In this document: positions 36,433-46,542 of the stretch, piece after piece
Numbering within the stretch: position 1 is the stretch's first letter
Layout of the letters: each line of letters starts with the position of its first letter
Assembly: GCA_963708715.1 (NCBI GenBank)
Contig: CAVPSU010000002.1
Span: forward strand, 558,001-622,000
Direction: 5' to 3'
Source: DAIOEK01 sp963708715
GTDB taxonomy: Bacteria > Chloroflexota > Anaerolineae > Anaerolineales > Anaerolineaceae
Length of the DNA: 64,000 nucleotides
Translations under genes and position numbers: made by a program
The notes under the pieces: model-generated
The model's input: only the letters and a program-made list of their open reading frames with translations
What the model was told of the DNA's origin: nothing
The model's database searches: none

Positions 36433-36873
36433 CTACACCCCGTAGATGATCACCCCACCCAGGAATCCCAATACACTGGCAAGACCAAAGCTAACAAAAT
36501 ACGCCAGCACATACCAGACCCGGGAATTGCGTCCATGAAACAGGTTCGGATTCTTCCATCGGAGGATAGCTGTCGAAGTGGTGACAATGAAAAGGATGAT
36601 CGCCAGTATGATCTTGGCACCATAATTGGTCGCCTGCCCATCGAAAAAGACAATATTATCCCTAACGCCCAGGATTCCCGCGACGATTGTACTTACAGCA
36701 GCCAGTGAGATATCAGCAAATGCGATTTTTTCAAGTATGTCATTTTTTCGCCATAATGCCAGAAGGATAAAAAACAACGCGGCTCCTGTAAGTGCAATAG
36801 GAAAATGGACTACCAGTAGATGCGGCGGGTGAACCTTCGTCATAGCATGAATAATTGTTTGAATAAGATCCAT
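36433..36873 (-). CDS. DUF2231-like four-helix membrane protein
   Basis: 146 residues with four hydrophobic helices, opening with VHPPHLLVVHFPIALTGAAL, the conserved histidine-containing first helix of DUF2231 proteins. The ATG at 36873 follows a GAGGAGG ribosome site by five bases; the longer frame to 36921 has none. DUF2231 proteins are thought to be redox or heme-related membrane proteins; function here is unknown. Confidence 0.82.
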   Translation of the reverse strand: MDLIQTIIHAMTKVHPPHLLVVHFPIALTGAALFFILLALWRKNDILEKIAFADISLAAVSTIVAGILGVRDNIVFFDGQATNYGAKIILAIILFIVTTSTAILRWKNPNLFHGRNSRVWYVLAYFVSFGLASVLGFLGGVIIYGV

Positions 36874-37173
36874 TTTGTCCTCCTCGGATACGAATAAATA
36901 CATTATACGAATATTCAACAAGGTTTCGTTTAATACATATAAGATTTATCATCACTTGTGCAGTTGGTATGGCTACCATAAAAATGAGAGGGTTTTGAAT
37001 TAGTAGAATCCGCAAACTCATTTGTGAGAGAAAAGTCCCCACCAATTTATTACAAGATGTACAATATTGTTTTATCAGCAACATTATTTACCGAATTATT
37101 TAACTTGAGAAATGCAGGGCATAAGTAATCGTTCTCCATTAGTATAAGTAACTTCTGTGCTTTGGAGATATGA

Positions 37174-39021
37174 ATGCTAAATAAAATTAAATATTTCTTT
37201 GTTGGTGTTCCGTTACCCAGTCAGATGTTGTCTGAGAAACGGCTCAATAAGATTAGAGCGTTGGCAGCTTTTTCGCCAGACGCTCTTTCGTCCCTTGCCT
37301 ATGCTAATCAGGAAATCTTTCTGGGCTTAGTGGTCGCTGGATCCGCCGGGTTGTCTTTACAATTCCCAATCGCAGTAGCTATTACCGTATTACTGTGTAT
37401 TGTCGCCCTCTCATATGCCCAAACTATACGGGGATACCCCTCTGGGGGTGGATCTTATATAGTGGCGCGTGAAAATTTAGGAACATTACCTGGTCTTGTT
37501 GCTGGTGGCGCATTACTTCTGGATTACGTCCTAACCGCAGCAGTCAGCCTGACAGCCGGGGTGGCGGCTATTTCATCTGCTTTTCCCCAACTTTGGCCGT
37601 ATAGAGTTTGGATTGCACTGGGCTTACTGTTATTGATCGGTCTGCTCAATCTACGTGGTTTACGGGAATCAGGAACTGTAATGTCCATTCCGGTATATTT
37701 GTTCCTGATCTCTTATATAGGAATGCTCTTTTATGGGATTTATCTCGCAGCAACAGGAACAGCGCTGCCCGCTACTCCTGAAGCCGCGATTCCACCTACA
37801 CTGGAACCACTTTCGTTATTCCTGATCCTGCATGCTTTCTCGGCAGGATGCACAGCCCTGACCGGGATAGAAGCGATCAGTAATGGGGTGACTACCTTCA
37901 AACCACCGGAATGGATCAATGCCCGGAAGACATTGATCATTATGGCAATACTGATGGCTTTCCTATTTTTAGGGAGCATGGGGTTGATCCAATTTTTTGG
38001 TGTAATTGGAGGACCTCAGGAGACGATCTTATCTGCACTGGCGCGTCGGTTGGTTGGTTCTGGTCCCATATATTATCTTGTGCAATTTTCCACCCTGGCC
38101 ATTTTGGCTGTAGCGGCGAATACCAGCTTTGCCGGCTTCCCGCGAGTGACTGCAATCCTGGCAAAGGATAAATACATGCCAAGACAGCTCTTCGTAATAG
38201 GTGACCGACTAGTATTCCAAAATGGCATTCTCCTGTTGATCACTCTGACAGCAGTTCTAATTATTGCCTTCAATGGTGACTTTCATGCCCTCGTTCCACT
38301 TTTTGCAGTTGGTGCCTTCACTGCCTTCACTCTATCCCAGGCAGGAATGGTCATCCACTGGTACAGGCTGAAAGACAAAAACTGGCAACTTAAATCGGCT
38401 ATCAATGGTTTGGGCGCTCTGGTGACATTCATAACACTGATCGTAATTGGAGTGAGCAAGTTCCTCGGAGGAGCGTGGATCTCAGTTATCGTAATTCCGG
38501 GATTGGTGCTCCTTTTCCTGAAAATTCGCAAGCATTACCAACAAGTCTCTGAACAGCTAAGCATGCGAGGTTTTCCTCCTTCGTTGCGTCCTTTTCCGCG
38601 TCCACGAGTAGTGATCCCGGTATCAAGTGTTCATCGCGGAATGATAAGTGCAGTAAATTTCGCCCGATCCATCTCCGATCAAGTAACCGGGGTCTTCATT
38701 GATATCGATCCGGGTCCGGATGAGGACGAATTGCGCAAACGTTGGAATGAGTGGTTTCCGGACATTAATTTTGTGGTTGTCCCCTCCCCCTACCGATCCC
38801 TCGTAGAACCGTTGCTCACTTTCCTCGATCAAACTGACCTTGAACATAACGATGGACAGCAGGCAGTACTGATTCTCCCAGAACTGATCCCTGCCTCAAG
38901 CTGGCATGAAGTATTGCACAACCAGTCAGCCGAAGAGATCAAGAAAGCGTTGCTTTACAAGCGGCGACAGAGCGGATTACAGCGTATTATTATCGATGTT
39001 CCGTTTCATCTGAAGAAATAA
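37174..39021 (+). CDS. kimA: KimA-type APC-superfamily potassium transporter
   Basis: 615 residues, about 12 membrane helices then a roughly 150-residue cytoplasmic C-terminal domain. FSPDALSSLAY near residue 33 and YPSGGGSYIVARENLG near 87 match KimA (YdaO) proteins, which import K+ and are inhibited by cyclic-di-AMP. A GGAG site lies six bases before the ATG. The 300-base region upstream has no recognisable cyclic-di-AMP riboswitch by eye. A general amino acid permease is the alternative, but the N-terminus favours KimA. Confidence 0.82.
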   Translation: MLNKIKYFFVGVPLPSQMLSEKRLNKIRALAAFSPDALSSLAYANQEIFLGLVVAGSAGLSLQFPIAVAITVLLCIVALSYAQTIRGYPSGGGSYIVARENLGTLPGLVAGGALLLDYVLTAAVSLTAGVAAISSAFPQLWPYRVWIALGLLLLIGLLNLRGLRESGTVMSIPVYLFLISYIGMLFYGIYLAATGTALPATPEAAIPPTLEPLSLFLILHAFSAGCTALTGIEAISNGVTTFKPPEWINARKTLIIMAILMAFLFLGSMGLIQFFGVIGGPQETILSALARRLVGSGPIYYLVQFSTLAILAVAANTSFAGFPRVTAILAKDKYMPRQLFVIGDRLVFQNGILLLITLTAVLIIAFNGDFHALVPLFAVGAFTAFTLSQAGMVIHWYRLKDKNWQLKSAINGLGALVTFITLIVIGVSKFLGGAWISVIVIPGLVLLFLKIRKHYQQVSEQLSMRGFPPSLRPFPRPRVVIPVSSVHRGMISAVNFARSISDQVTGVFIDIDPGPDEDELRKRWNEWFPDINFVVVPSPYRSLVEPLLTFLDQTDLEHNDGQQAVLILPELIPASSWHEVLHNQSAEEIKKALLYKRRQSGLQRIIIDVPFHLKK

Positions 39022-39137
39022 ATCGATACCAGTGTTTTAGAGAATCAATATATATCAGGCGATTATTTAGCAGGCAATAAATTGGTTTTTATCAGATTCT
39101 CTTTTGAGACGGAGTATTCTATTTGCGTTATTTTAAA

Positions 39138-40713
39138 TCAACTGGATGCTTGCCCACTGCGAAGCATGGCTTCGTCCATGGAGACGCCCGCCATCATCAA
39201 TCCGATCTGTTCCACAGTTGCCTGATTTCGATCAACGATTCCCATAATTCTACCTTCGTAAAGAACCGCGATCCGATCCGAGAGCACTTGAATTTCATCC
39301 AAATCTTCAGAGATCAGTAGGATGGCAGTGCCCTCTTCGCGTTGCTGAAACAAGCGCTGATGAATATATTCAGTCGCTCCAATATCCACGCCACGAGTGG
39401 GTTGTGCTGCAATCAACACTTTTGGTTGGCGTGATAATTCGCGCGCCATGATCAATTTCTGAATGTTGCCACCAGACAAGTTTTTAATTGGAGTATCCAG
39501 GCTGGGGGTTTTTACGTTGAAATTTTGGACCAGTTCTGACGCGAACGTCAACATCCTTGGGAAATCCAAAAATATCCAACGGGTATATTTTGGTGAGGCG
39601 TGGTCATGCAGGAATACATTTTCCTGCACGGAAAATTCACGAATAGCACCGTCGCGCATCCGCTCTTCGGGGATATATGCCAGACCAGAATCAACCCTTT
39701 CCTTCAGAGTCTAGGTGATTAATATCCACTCCATCCAGGACGATGCTCCCGGATGAAGTCTTACGTATGCCCGCCAGACATTCCGCCAATTCGCGTTGAC
39801 CGTTTCCAGAGACACCTGCCAATCCGACGATCTCACCGCCGTGAATTTGAAGGTCTATTCCGCGGAGAGCCTCAGTCCCCCGGTCACCCATCGCTCTGAT
39901 GCCTTTGATCTCCAATCGCATCGGTCCACTTTTGAGCGGTTGCGCGGTGAGCGGACGGACATCTCGTCCAACCATCATTTTGACCAATTCGTTCCGGGTT
40001 ACTTCAGACGTTGGTCGGGTTCCAATAATTCGCCCGTCCCGTAGAACGGTCACCCTGGTGCTGATGGTCATCACTTCATGTAACTTGTGGGAGATAAAAA
40101 TAAGAGTATGCCCGTCATTGACCATCCGTTTGAGGGTTAGGAAGAGGTCATTTACTTCCTGTGGTGTAAGCACAGCTGTCGGCTCATCCAGAATTATTAA
40201 ACTTGCGCCGCGATATAACGCTTTGATTATTTCAACACGTTGTTGTTCACCTACCGATAGTTGCCAAACATAAACGGAAGGATCCACAACCAATCCATAC
40301 AATTGTGACAATTCACGAATTCGGGTAGAAACCTGATCCAGATCCAACATGGGTTCACGGCTGGATTGAAGTCCCAATGCCACATTTTCGGCTACGGTCA
40401 AGGTCGGCACCAGCATGAAGTGTTGATGAATCATCCCGATCCCGGCATCGATTGCATCCGCAGGTGAATTGAAGACAAACGGTTTGCCGTTGATCAGAAT
40501 TTCACCTTCATCCGGACGATACATACCGTAAAGCTGACGCATCAGAGTGCTTTTTCCAGCGCCATTCTCCCCAAGGAGAGCATGCACTTCCCCCTGGTTG
40601 ACATCAAAGCACACCCGGTCGTTTGCCATTACTCCCGGAAAGCATTTCACAATATTCCGCATTTCAATCCGCTGGATTTGCCGTGAGTTGGTCCGAGATG
40701 CATCAGATGTCAT
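39138..40713 (-). pseudogene. Nucleoside ABC transporter ATPase (BmpA-linked), frameshifted
   Basis: Tandem ATPase of the nucleoside/BmpA importer class. The first half (40713 to about 39710) has GENGAGKST Walker A, LSVGEQQRVEII and LIILDEPTAVLT. The C-terminal half (to 39138) has NLSGGNIQKL and the Walker B-like VLIAAQPTRGVD, where AQ replaces the usual DE, as is common in this family. The two halves are in different frames: the first ends at 39691, while the continuation (VDSGLAYIPEER) lies in another frame; one extra base near 39708-39713 explains it. With the base removed the protein is about 524 residues, the normal length. Either a sequence error or a recent mutation. Confidence 0.82.
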
Positions 40714-40809
40714 AAATCTGCCTCAACTACAATAATGCAAACAAAAAATCATAAGGGGGTGTGATAAACAAGATAATAGAATACCCTGGCAAGCATATTC
40801 CACTGATTG

Positions 40810-40840
40810 TCCCTCTCCCAATCAATGATTGGGAGAGGGA
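40810..40840 (-). terminator. Hairpin between binding lipoprotein and ATPase genes
   Basis: Near-perfect palindrome TCCCTCTCCCAATCA / TGATTGGGAGAGGGA with one central base. It lies just after the stop of the BmpA-like gene and before the ATPase start. No T-run on the minus strand, so it probably stabilises the binding-protein message or attenuates transcription of the ATPase. Confidence 0.7.
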
Positions 40841-40854
40841 TAGGAAATTAACAA

Positions 40855-41937
40855 TTACGGAGTGACTACAACGGTGCCAGCGATTATATCTTCGATAGCT
40901 TTATCACCAGCAGCTTTGACATCTGCGGAAAGTGCATAACCGGGATTGTAAGCAATCTTGAGACCATCATTCTTAAGTTGGAGAATGTAGGTTTGACCAC
41001 CCAGTGTTCCAGCGAGGTGATTGGCAATAATTTCCTTGACCATGCCGGTCCAGTCATAAACCTGGCTGGCTACGACCAAGTTGGGAGCCAGTGAGGATTG
41101 ATCCTGTTGAGTACCGAACCATAAAACGGTGCCGGCTTCCTTAGCTGCGCCAATGGATCCTACGACTGATTGGGATGATCCTGTGAGGATATCCGCACCA
41201 GCTGCAATGTGGGTCTTGGCTGCTTCTGTCATCAACGCTACATCAGAGAACGAACCAGTCCAGGTCCTGGAAACGATAATGGTCGGGTCGACCGAAGTAA
41301 CACCCTGAACAAAGCCATCGATGTATGTCTTGGCATCGCCGACTTCCACCGGACCGGTAACACCGATGGTTTTACTCTGGGTGAGTTTGGCAGCCAGAAC
41401 ACCATTCACATATCCACCTTGTTCAGCGGCGGCGGTATAGGCATATACGTTTGGCATACCAAATGTATTGACGTCAGTACCCCAGGCGAATGTAACATCC
41501 GGGAAATCAGGTGCAATTTCTTGAACCGATGAGCCGTATTGTGAACCATGGGCGATGACTACATCAAAACCCTGGCTGGCGTAATCACGAATTGCAGCTG
41601 CGGCGTCAGGGACTTTGAACATACCTTCAGAGTACTTAATCTCGAGAGCAGCTTCGCCACCCATCTCAGCCTGGACTGCTATCAGGGCGTCCCACATGGA
41701 CTGGCTGAACGCCACGTCAGTGATCGCGCTCGGCATTACGACTGCGATTCGGAATGTCTCCACAGGAGCGACTGTCGGCGCGGGAGCTTCAGTGGGTACA
41801 ACAGCGGGAGCCACTGTCGGCTCAGCGGCAGGAGGTGGAGGTGCAACAGGCGCTTCAGTCGGCGCTGCGGTTGGAGTGGTGCAAGCTGTAACGAGAACGG
41901 TCAATAAAACCAGTACTACGATCAAACGCTTGAACAT
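40855..41937 (-). CDS. BmpA/PnrA-family nucleoside-binding lipoprotein
   Basis: 360 residues. Signal peptide with a lipobox (VTAC, Cys19) followed by an Ala/Pro/Thr-rich linker of about 40 residues, then a Bmp-family domain beginning FRIAVVMPSAITDVAFSQ and containing GSQYGSSVQEIAPDFPDVTFAW, the typical PnrA pattern. It captures nucleosides (or possibly riboflavin) for the two permeases upstream in the operon. Confidence 0.88.
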   Translation of the reverse strand: MFKRLIVVLVLLTVLVTACTTPTAAPTEAPVAPPPPAAEPTVAPAVVPTEAPAPTVAPVETFRIAVVMPSAITDVAFSQSMWDALIAVQAEMGGEAALEIKYSEGMFKVPDAAAAIRDYASQGFDVVIAHGSQYGSSVQEIAPDFPDVTFAWGTDVNTFGMPNVYAYTAAAEQGGYVNGVLAAKLTQSKTIGVTGPVEVGDAKTYIDGFVQGVTSVDPTIIVSRTWTGSFSDVALMTEAAKTHIAAGADILTGSSQSVVGSIGAAKEAGTVLWFGTQQDQSSLAPNLVVASQVYDWTGMVKEIIANHLAGTLGGQTYILQLKNDGLKIAYNPGYALSADVKAAGDKAIEDIIAGTVVVTP

Positions 41938-41970
41938 TTTGGTTCCTCCTAAAGGGTGAATTGGGGTTGA

Positions 41971-42903
41971 TTAACTCTCGCCTCTTTCAAAAGGCTTATT
42001 CAATGCAGCCGGCTGTCGGACTCGATTAATGGTGATAGCCAATGCTGCGATTGTCAATAGATAGGGGAGCATGATTGCCACATCGGATGGTATTTTTACT
42101 CCCAGGACTTGCATCCACAGTTGAAAAGCATTTACGGTACTGAACAATAACGCGCCCCAAAGTATTCCAACCGGTTTCCATCCGCCGAAATAGACGAGCG
42201 CGACGGCAATAAATCCTTGTCCTGCAGTCAAGTTTTCCTGGAACAGATTCAGCAAAGAAATGGACAAAGATGCTCCGGCAATACCGGCGAGCATTGCACC
42301 GATACATACACTGGTATAGCGTACACGGTCAACATTAACTCCTAGTGAGTCTGCAGCAGCCGGGTTTTGTCCAACCGATTTTATTCGCAGACCCCAGGTG
42401 GTCTTCTCCATGACCCACCAGGCTATTGGCACCAACAGAAAAGCACCATAAACAAGCAAACTGTGATTAAAAAAGATGTCTCCGATTACTGGAATGTCAC
42501 TCAGGAGGGGAATTTTGACTGGTTGAAAACCTGTCACAGTTTTAACTGTGCCAATGGTAGTCTTAAACAATAAACTCGAAAGACCGAGCCCGAACATATA
42601 TAAACCAATCCCGCTGATCCCTTGTTCTGCCTTAAGTGTCACACTAATGAAAGACATCAATAAACCCATCAGTAAACCAACTACTATTCCAGCCAATAGC
42701 CCAAACCAGATATTACCTGTATTCAAGACAATAAAGAATGATGCGTAGGCACTCATGAGCATAATTCCATCCACGCCCAGATTGACTACACCGGAAGTTT
42801 GCGAAAATGCTTCTCCAATGGCGGCGTATAGATAAGGAGTTGCCAATCGAATTGCAGATGTGAGAATACCGGCGATAACACTCAGTTGGAAAACATCGCT
42901 CAT
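41971..42903 (-). CDS. Nucleoside ABC transporter permease 2 (YufQ-like)
   Basis: About 310 residues with nine to ten membrane helices and a first cytoplasmic-facing segment TPYLYAAIGEAFSQTSGVVNLGVDGIML typical of YufQ/NupQ permeases. The ATG at 42903 has AGGAGG seven bases before it and overlaps the end of the other permease by ATGA. The longer frame upstream to 42966 is inside that gene and unlikely. Confidence 0.88.
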   Translation of the reverse strand: MSDVFQLSVIAGILTSAIRLATPYLYAAIGEAFSQTSGVVNLGVDGIMLMSAYASFFIVLNTGNIWFGLLAGIVVGLLMGLLMSFISVTLKAEQGISGIGLYMFGLGLSSLLFKTTIGTVKTVTGFQPVKIPLLSDIPVIGDIFFNHSLLVYGAFLLVPIAWWVMEKTTWGLRIKSVGQNPAAADSLGVNVDRVRYTSVCIGAMLAGIAGASLSISLLNLFQENLTAGQGFIAVALVYFGGWKPVGILWGALLFSTVNAFQLWMQVLGVKIPSDVAIMLPYLLTIAALAITINRVRQPAALNKPFERGES

Positions 42904-44024
42904 GCCTGTTCCTCCTGGCTGCTTGTTGCCGCCATCTGGCGACGGGTTGCCCATCGGCGAGACCATAATGCTGATCCAACCACAAACAGAACCACGAGCC
43001 CAAGGATGGTATCAATTAACGAATTTGGAACCTGGACGGCACGCTGCATCTTATCGCCGCCCACCAGCAATCCACCAAAAAGGATGGAAGCAGGAATGGT
43101 CCCGAGCGGATGCAATCCACCAAAGAGCGCTGCAACGATACCTGAGAACCCATAGCCGCTGGTAATTCCCTCCAATAAGCGGTGCTGTACACCCATAACC
43201 TCAATCGCGCCTGCTATTCCGGCAAACCCACCTGCGAGCGTAAGCGAGAGAGCCTGATTGAAGGGTACGTCGATTCCCGAGAAGCGGGCGGCATCGGGGT
43301 TGAATCCCACCGCGCGGATGCGATAACCGAGGGTAGTCCGCCATAGGAAAATATATACAACAATAGCTAAAATAACCGCAATGATCGTGCCGGTATGTAA
43401 CAGGGTTTGCGGGATCAAACGGGTCAACCACACTTGTTGAGGCAATCGCTCAGACTGTGCCAGATACGTTCCAGCAGTGATTCCTGCTGGATCCATGAGC
43501 ACCGATCGGATCAACAGGTTCATCAACTGAAGGGCGATTGCATTCATCATGACCGTCGTCAGGATCTCATTCACCCTCAAGCGTGCTTTGAGAATTCCAG
43601 GGATAAACCCCCAAAAGGCGCCGGCTGCAAATCCGACCAGCAGTGTAGCCGGAATAAGGATCCACCCCGGCCATAATCGAAACGTAAGTGGAAACCAGGT
43701 AGCAGCCAGTGCTCCTGCGATTATCTGACCTTCCCCTCCAATATTGATCACGCTTGCCCGGAAGGCAATACAGATCCCCAGACCTACGAGTAATAGTGGA
43801 GTGGCTTTTACGAGTGTTTGGGTGATCCCGGAAACACTACCCACAGCCCCACCGACCATTTCAGCATAGGCTTTTAATGGGTTTACTTTCAGAATGAGAA
43901 GCATGATCGCCCCGATGAGCAAGGCGAACAGCATCCCAGCCAGTGGTAGCAGTGCATTAAGAAATAAACCTGAAAATTCTAATCGTCGGGCACGAATTGC
44001 TTTTTCGTCTTTCTCTGACGGCAT
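42900..44024 (-). CDS. Nucleoside ABC transporter permease 1 (YufP-like)
   Basis: 374 residues with eight or more membrane helices; ASVINIGGEGQIIAGALAAT matches the conserved loop of YufP/NupP permeases. It forms a heterodimer with the next gene. First gene of the importer operon, order permease, permease, lipoprotein, ATPase. No nucleoside-degrading enzyme gene is nearby. Confidence 0.88.
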   Translation of the reverse strand: MPSEKDEKAIRARRLEFSGLFLNALLPLAGMLFALLIGAIMLLILKVNPLKAYAEMVGGAVGSVSGITQTLVKATPLLLVGLGICIAFRASVINIGGEGQIIAGALAATWFPLTFRLWPGWILIPATLLVGFAAGAFWGFIPGILKARLRVNEILTTVMMNAIALQLMNLLIRSVLMDPAGITAGTYLAQSERLPQQVWLTRLIPQTLLHTGTIIAVILAIVVYIFLWRTTLGYRIRAVGFNPDAARFSGIDVPFNQALSLTLAGGFAGIAGAIEVMGVQHRLLEGITSGYGFSGIVAALFGGLHPLGTIPASILFGGLLVGGDKMQRAVQVPNSLIDTILGLVVLFVVGSALWSRRWATRRQMAATSSQEEQA

Positions 44025-44250
44025 AAAGAAAAACTCCTGTCGACGAAATGATCTGTGATGCTGATATCAGTATGACAATTTTTTTGAATTGCTTACAACA
44101 ATATGGAAGGATTTTATCCTAAGTTGGCAAAAAACGGGGGAATTGAATTGAACAAAGAAGAATATACCTTGCCGGATGGAAATTGTCAATTGAAATGGTG
44201 AAAATTCGTGCAAGGTGGATGGGAAATTAACGATTGTAGTGCGCGAATCG

Positions 44251-44283
44251 AATAGGAGGGGCTGATCGGCTCCTCCTATTTTT
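44251..44283 (-). terminator. Terminator after sigma/propeller remnant
   Basis: A 12-base stem AATAGGAGGGGC / GCTCCTCCTATT with one G-T pair and a six-base loop, followed by TTT on the plus side. It lies 14 bases after the stop of the degenerate propeller gene, which reads leftwards. Its preservation suggests recent decay of that locus. Confidence 0.6.
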
Positions 44284-44296
44284 CGCTAAAGGGATA

Positions 44297-45961
44297 TTAA
44301 GTCACGTACCCTTTGAGGGATGTCAGCGGGATGATTTCGCAGGTATCGACCCGTGTCAGCGCAAGTACCGGAATATCCGGCGAAAACGCTTCATCAAGGA
44401 CACTCGCAACCAGCCACTTCCCATCCGGTGAAACAGCTACACTTGTGTGGTGATAATTTACCATGAACAGCGGGATCACCTTGCCAGATTGGATATCGAT
44501 CTTCCGCACAGACGCACCTTCGAGAGTTCTGAACAGTATAGAGCAGGTTCTGTCCATCCGGCATCCAGGATTGCGCTGTATTGGCATCTGCGTTCGCCAA
44601 CAATGCTTTTTGCTCAGTGCCATCCGGATTAGCGAGTATGAGGTTATACGGTCCGGGGCCGCCCAACAACCCGGATTCTGGTCCACGGGTAAACGCAATT
44701 CTGCTTCCATCTGGAGACCAAAGCGGTCCGCGGTCATTCTTGCCTGTGCCTTCAAAGGGTGTACTCAGTCCTGAGGCGAGATCGGAGCGTTGCAGACTGG
44801 AATCACCAGAGTAGATTGCGGAGCTTCCATCGGGAGAAAGCGATATATCTGCTCCCACTGTGAGAACTTTCCAACTCTTATCATCCGGTTTATGTGGAAT
44901 TTCTGATCGGATACCAGGTAGTTGTAAAATCCCAGCGTTCCGCCCAGACCTGTCGGTAGAGCGACCGGCTTTTCCACGGCTTTTTGCCAGGAAGCCTGCG
45001 TCAGGCAAGCGCTTGTTGTAGGGATGGGTAATTCGCCATCCGCGAAAGGAGGCAATTCTACACTTACCTCCCATGGTCCCGGAATATTCACCGAGACTCC
45101 GGCGAGGGTGAGTTGGATGGGTCCGGTCGGGAAGCCATCCTGATAGGTGAATCCATATGATTCGTCGCTGCCACCACCACCCATCAATGGATGGTCAAAG
45201 TCCATGAGATTCACCCCTCTGATATCGTCTGGCTTTTCGATAATGAACGACAGACCATCACCATCTGCGTTCAACTGGGCGCTCTGAATCAGGATCGTTT
45301 TGTCTCCAATTTGGAGAGATTGATTTAACACCCATGTCTGACCTGGCTGCGGATTGGAACCAGGATCAAAGATGAATTGGTAATTCGGGATCATTCCTAC
45401 CCAGACCGAATCCACGGTCAGGGTTGCCTTTCCGGGAATATATCGGGGGTCGGTCCGGTATGCCCATAACAATTCATATAGGCTTCGTCCTCGCTTACGA
45501 TTCCGTCAGGGATGGCTCCCACACCAATGGTATCTCCATTCTGCTGGCATCACGCAGGTGTATGGCGGAATCATCCAGTGGTTCGATTCGGTTGCGGGTA
45601 GACTGGCTGCCTATGGCTCCAAACAGGATGATATTATCGTCCGTTTGAATGTAACGATCCAAAGTCAGAGATATATCATCATCGGATGGGGACCCGTCCT
45701 GAGTTTCCGGTGTTGGCTCTAACGGGGTTTCCGGAGTTGGTAATGGCGTCGGCGTTGGAAAATCCACCAGAGGGTACACCGTCATATTCGCAGGCGCCTC
45801 GACGAAATCGAGCGCAACTACCATACTTTCTAAGGATGGTGTTTCTGCGGTCAACTCGAAGCAGGAAAATACCATTTCCGCCGAGTTCACGTCCGCCGGT
45901 AGAGACGGATACCCCAAACGCCTGCTATAACCGCTGACCCAACTGTCACCTGAAGCCCCCG
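44297..45961 (-). pseudogene. Degenerate secreted beta-propeller protein with TM anchor and Pro/Thr linker
   Basis: Four frames carry pieces of one protein. Reading leftwards: a TM-like VTVGSAVIAG segment joined to the sigma remnant; then (45917-45495) a DFPTPTPLPTPE linker region; then (about 45515-44895) a domain with LTVDSVWVGMIP; then (about 44895-44540) WD40/TolB-type PD40 repeats (ISLSPDGSSAIYSG, LWSPDGSRIAFTRG); then (44540-44297) another repeat (VAVSPDGKWLVASV). Shifts lie near 45910, 45500, 44895 and 44530. Such proteins usually sit beside ECF sigma genes. With four shifts it is unlikely to be functional. Confidence 0.75.
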
Positions 45962-46291
45962 ACCTTCAAGCTGAGTGTTGTCCGGAAGATGCAGCACCGG
46001 GTCGGTCTTTTCGGTCAGGGCAACCTGGCGAGAACTCTTCTTTATTGAATCCAGTGCTGCGTGAACAACACTTCGCAATAAATATGGTTCAAAGGATCTG
46101 GTCTCATCAAACGAACGGATGCGTTGGGAGACCCGCAAAAAAGTATCCTGCACCACATCTTCAGCCATCGCGTCATCATGAGTGATTAGAAAGGCTGCCC
46201 GAACTGCTTTGATCTGGTAGCGGGCGATTAAGATTTCCAACCCGCTGATATCACCTTTTTTCAGGCGATGGATCGATTGCATATCATCCAT
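45962..46291 (-). pseudogene. ECF sigma factor remnant, region 2 only
   Basis: About 110 residues match sigma-70 region 2: GDISGLEILIARYQ, AEDVVQDTFLRV and FEPYLLRSVVHAALD. Region 4, the -35-binding helix-turn-helix, is missing: the reading frame passes straight from LHLPDNTQLEG into a TM-like segment of the downstream protein. A deletion has therefore fused the two former genes. Without region 4 it could not act as a normal ECF sigma factor. Confidence 0.75.
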
Positions 46292-46542
46292 GGATTATTC
46301 CGATAATCTGAGATCTCATACAATATATAAGGTCGAATAAGGAGCAAGGTTGGTTATTTTAGAAAGAGTTGCCTTCTATTTCCCCGTTTCCCCCAATTTG
46401 TTCTCTTGATCCCCGTATAGGTTTGGAGGCATAATTAGTAGTAGACTTTAACAAAACGCATTTTGTGTAGGTTAGGTTATGCGGAGAACAACAATATTAT
46501 CGATTGCGCGTACAATTAATACAGATTATCGGGTATCAGGAA

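Noticed and set aside
36874..37173. Cyclic-di-AMP riboswitch before the KimA-type gene
   Set aside because: Expected from KimA biology, but I could not recognise the conserved core by eye.
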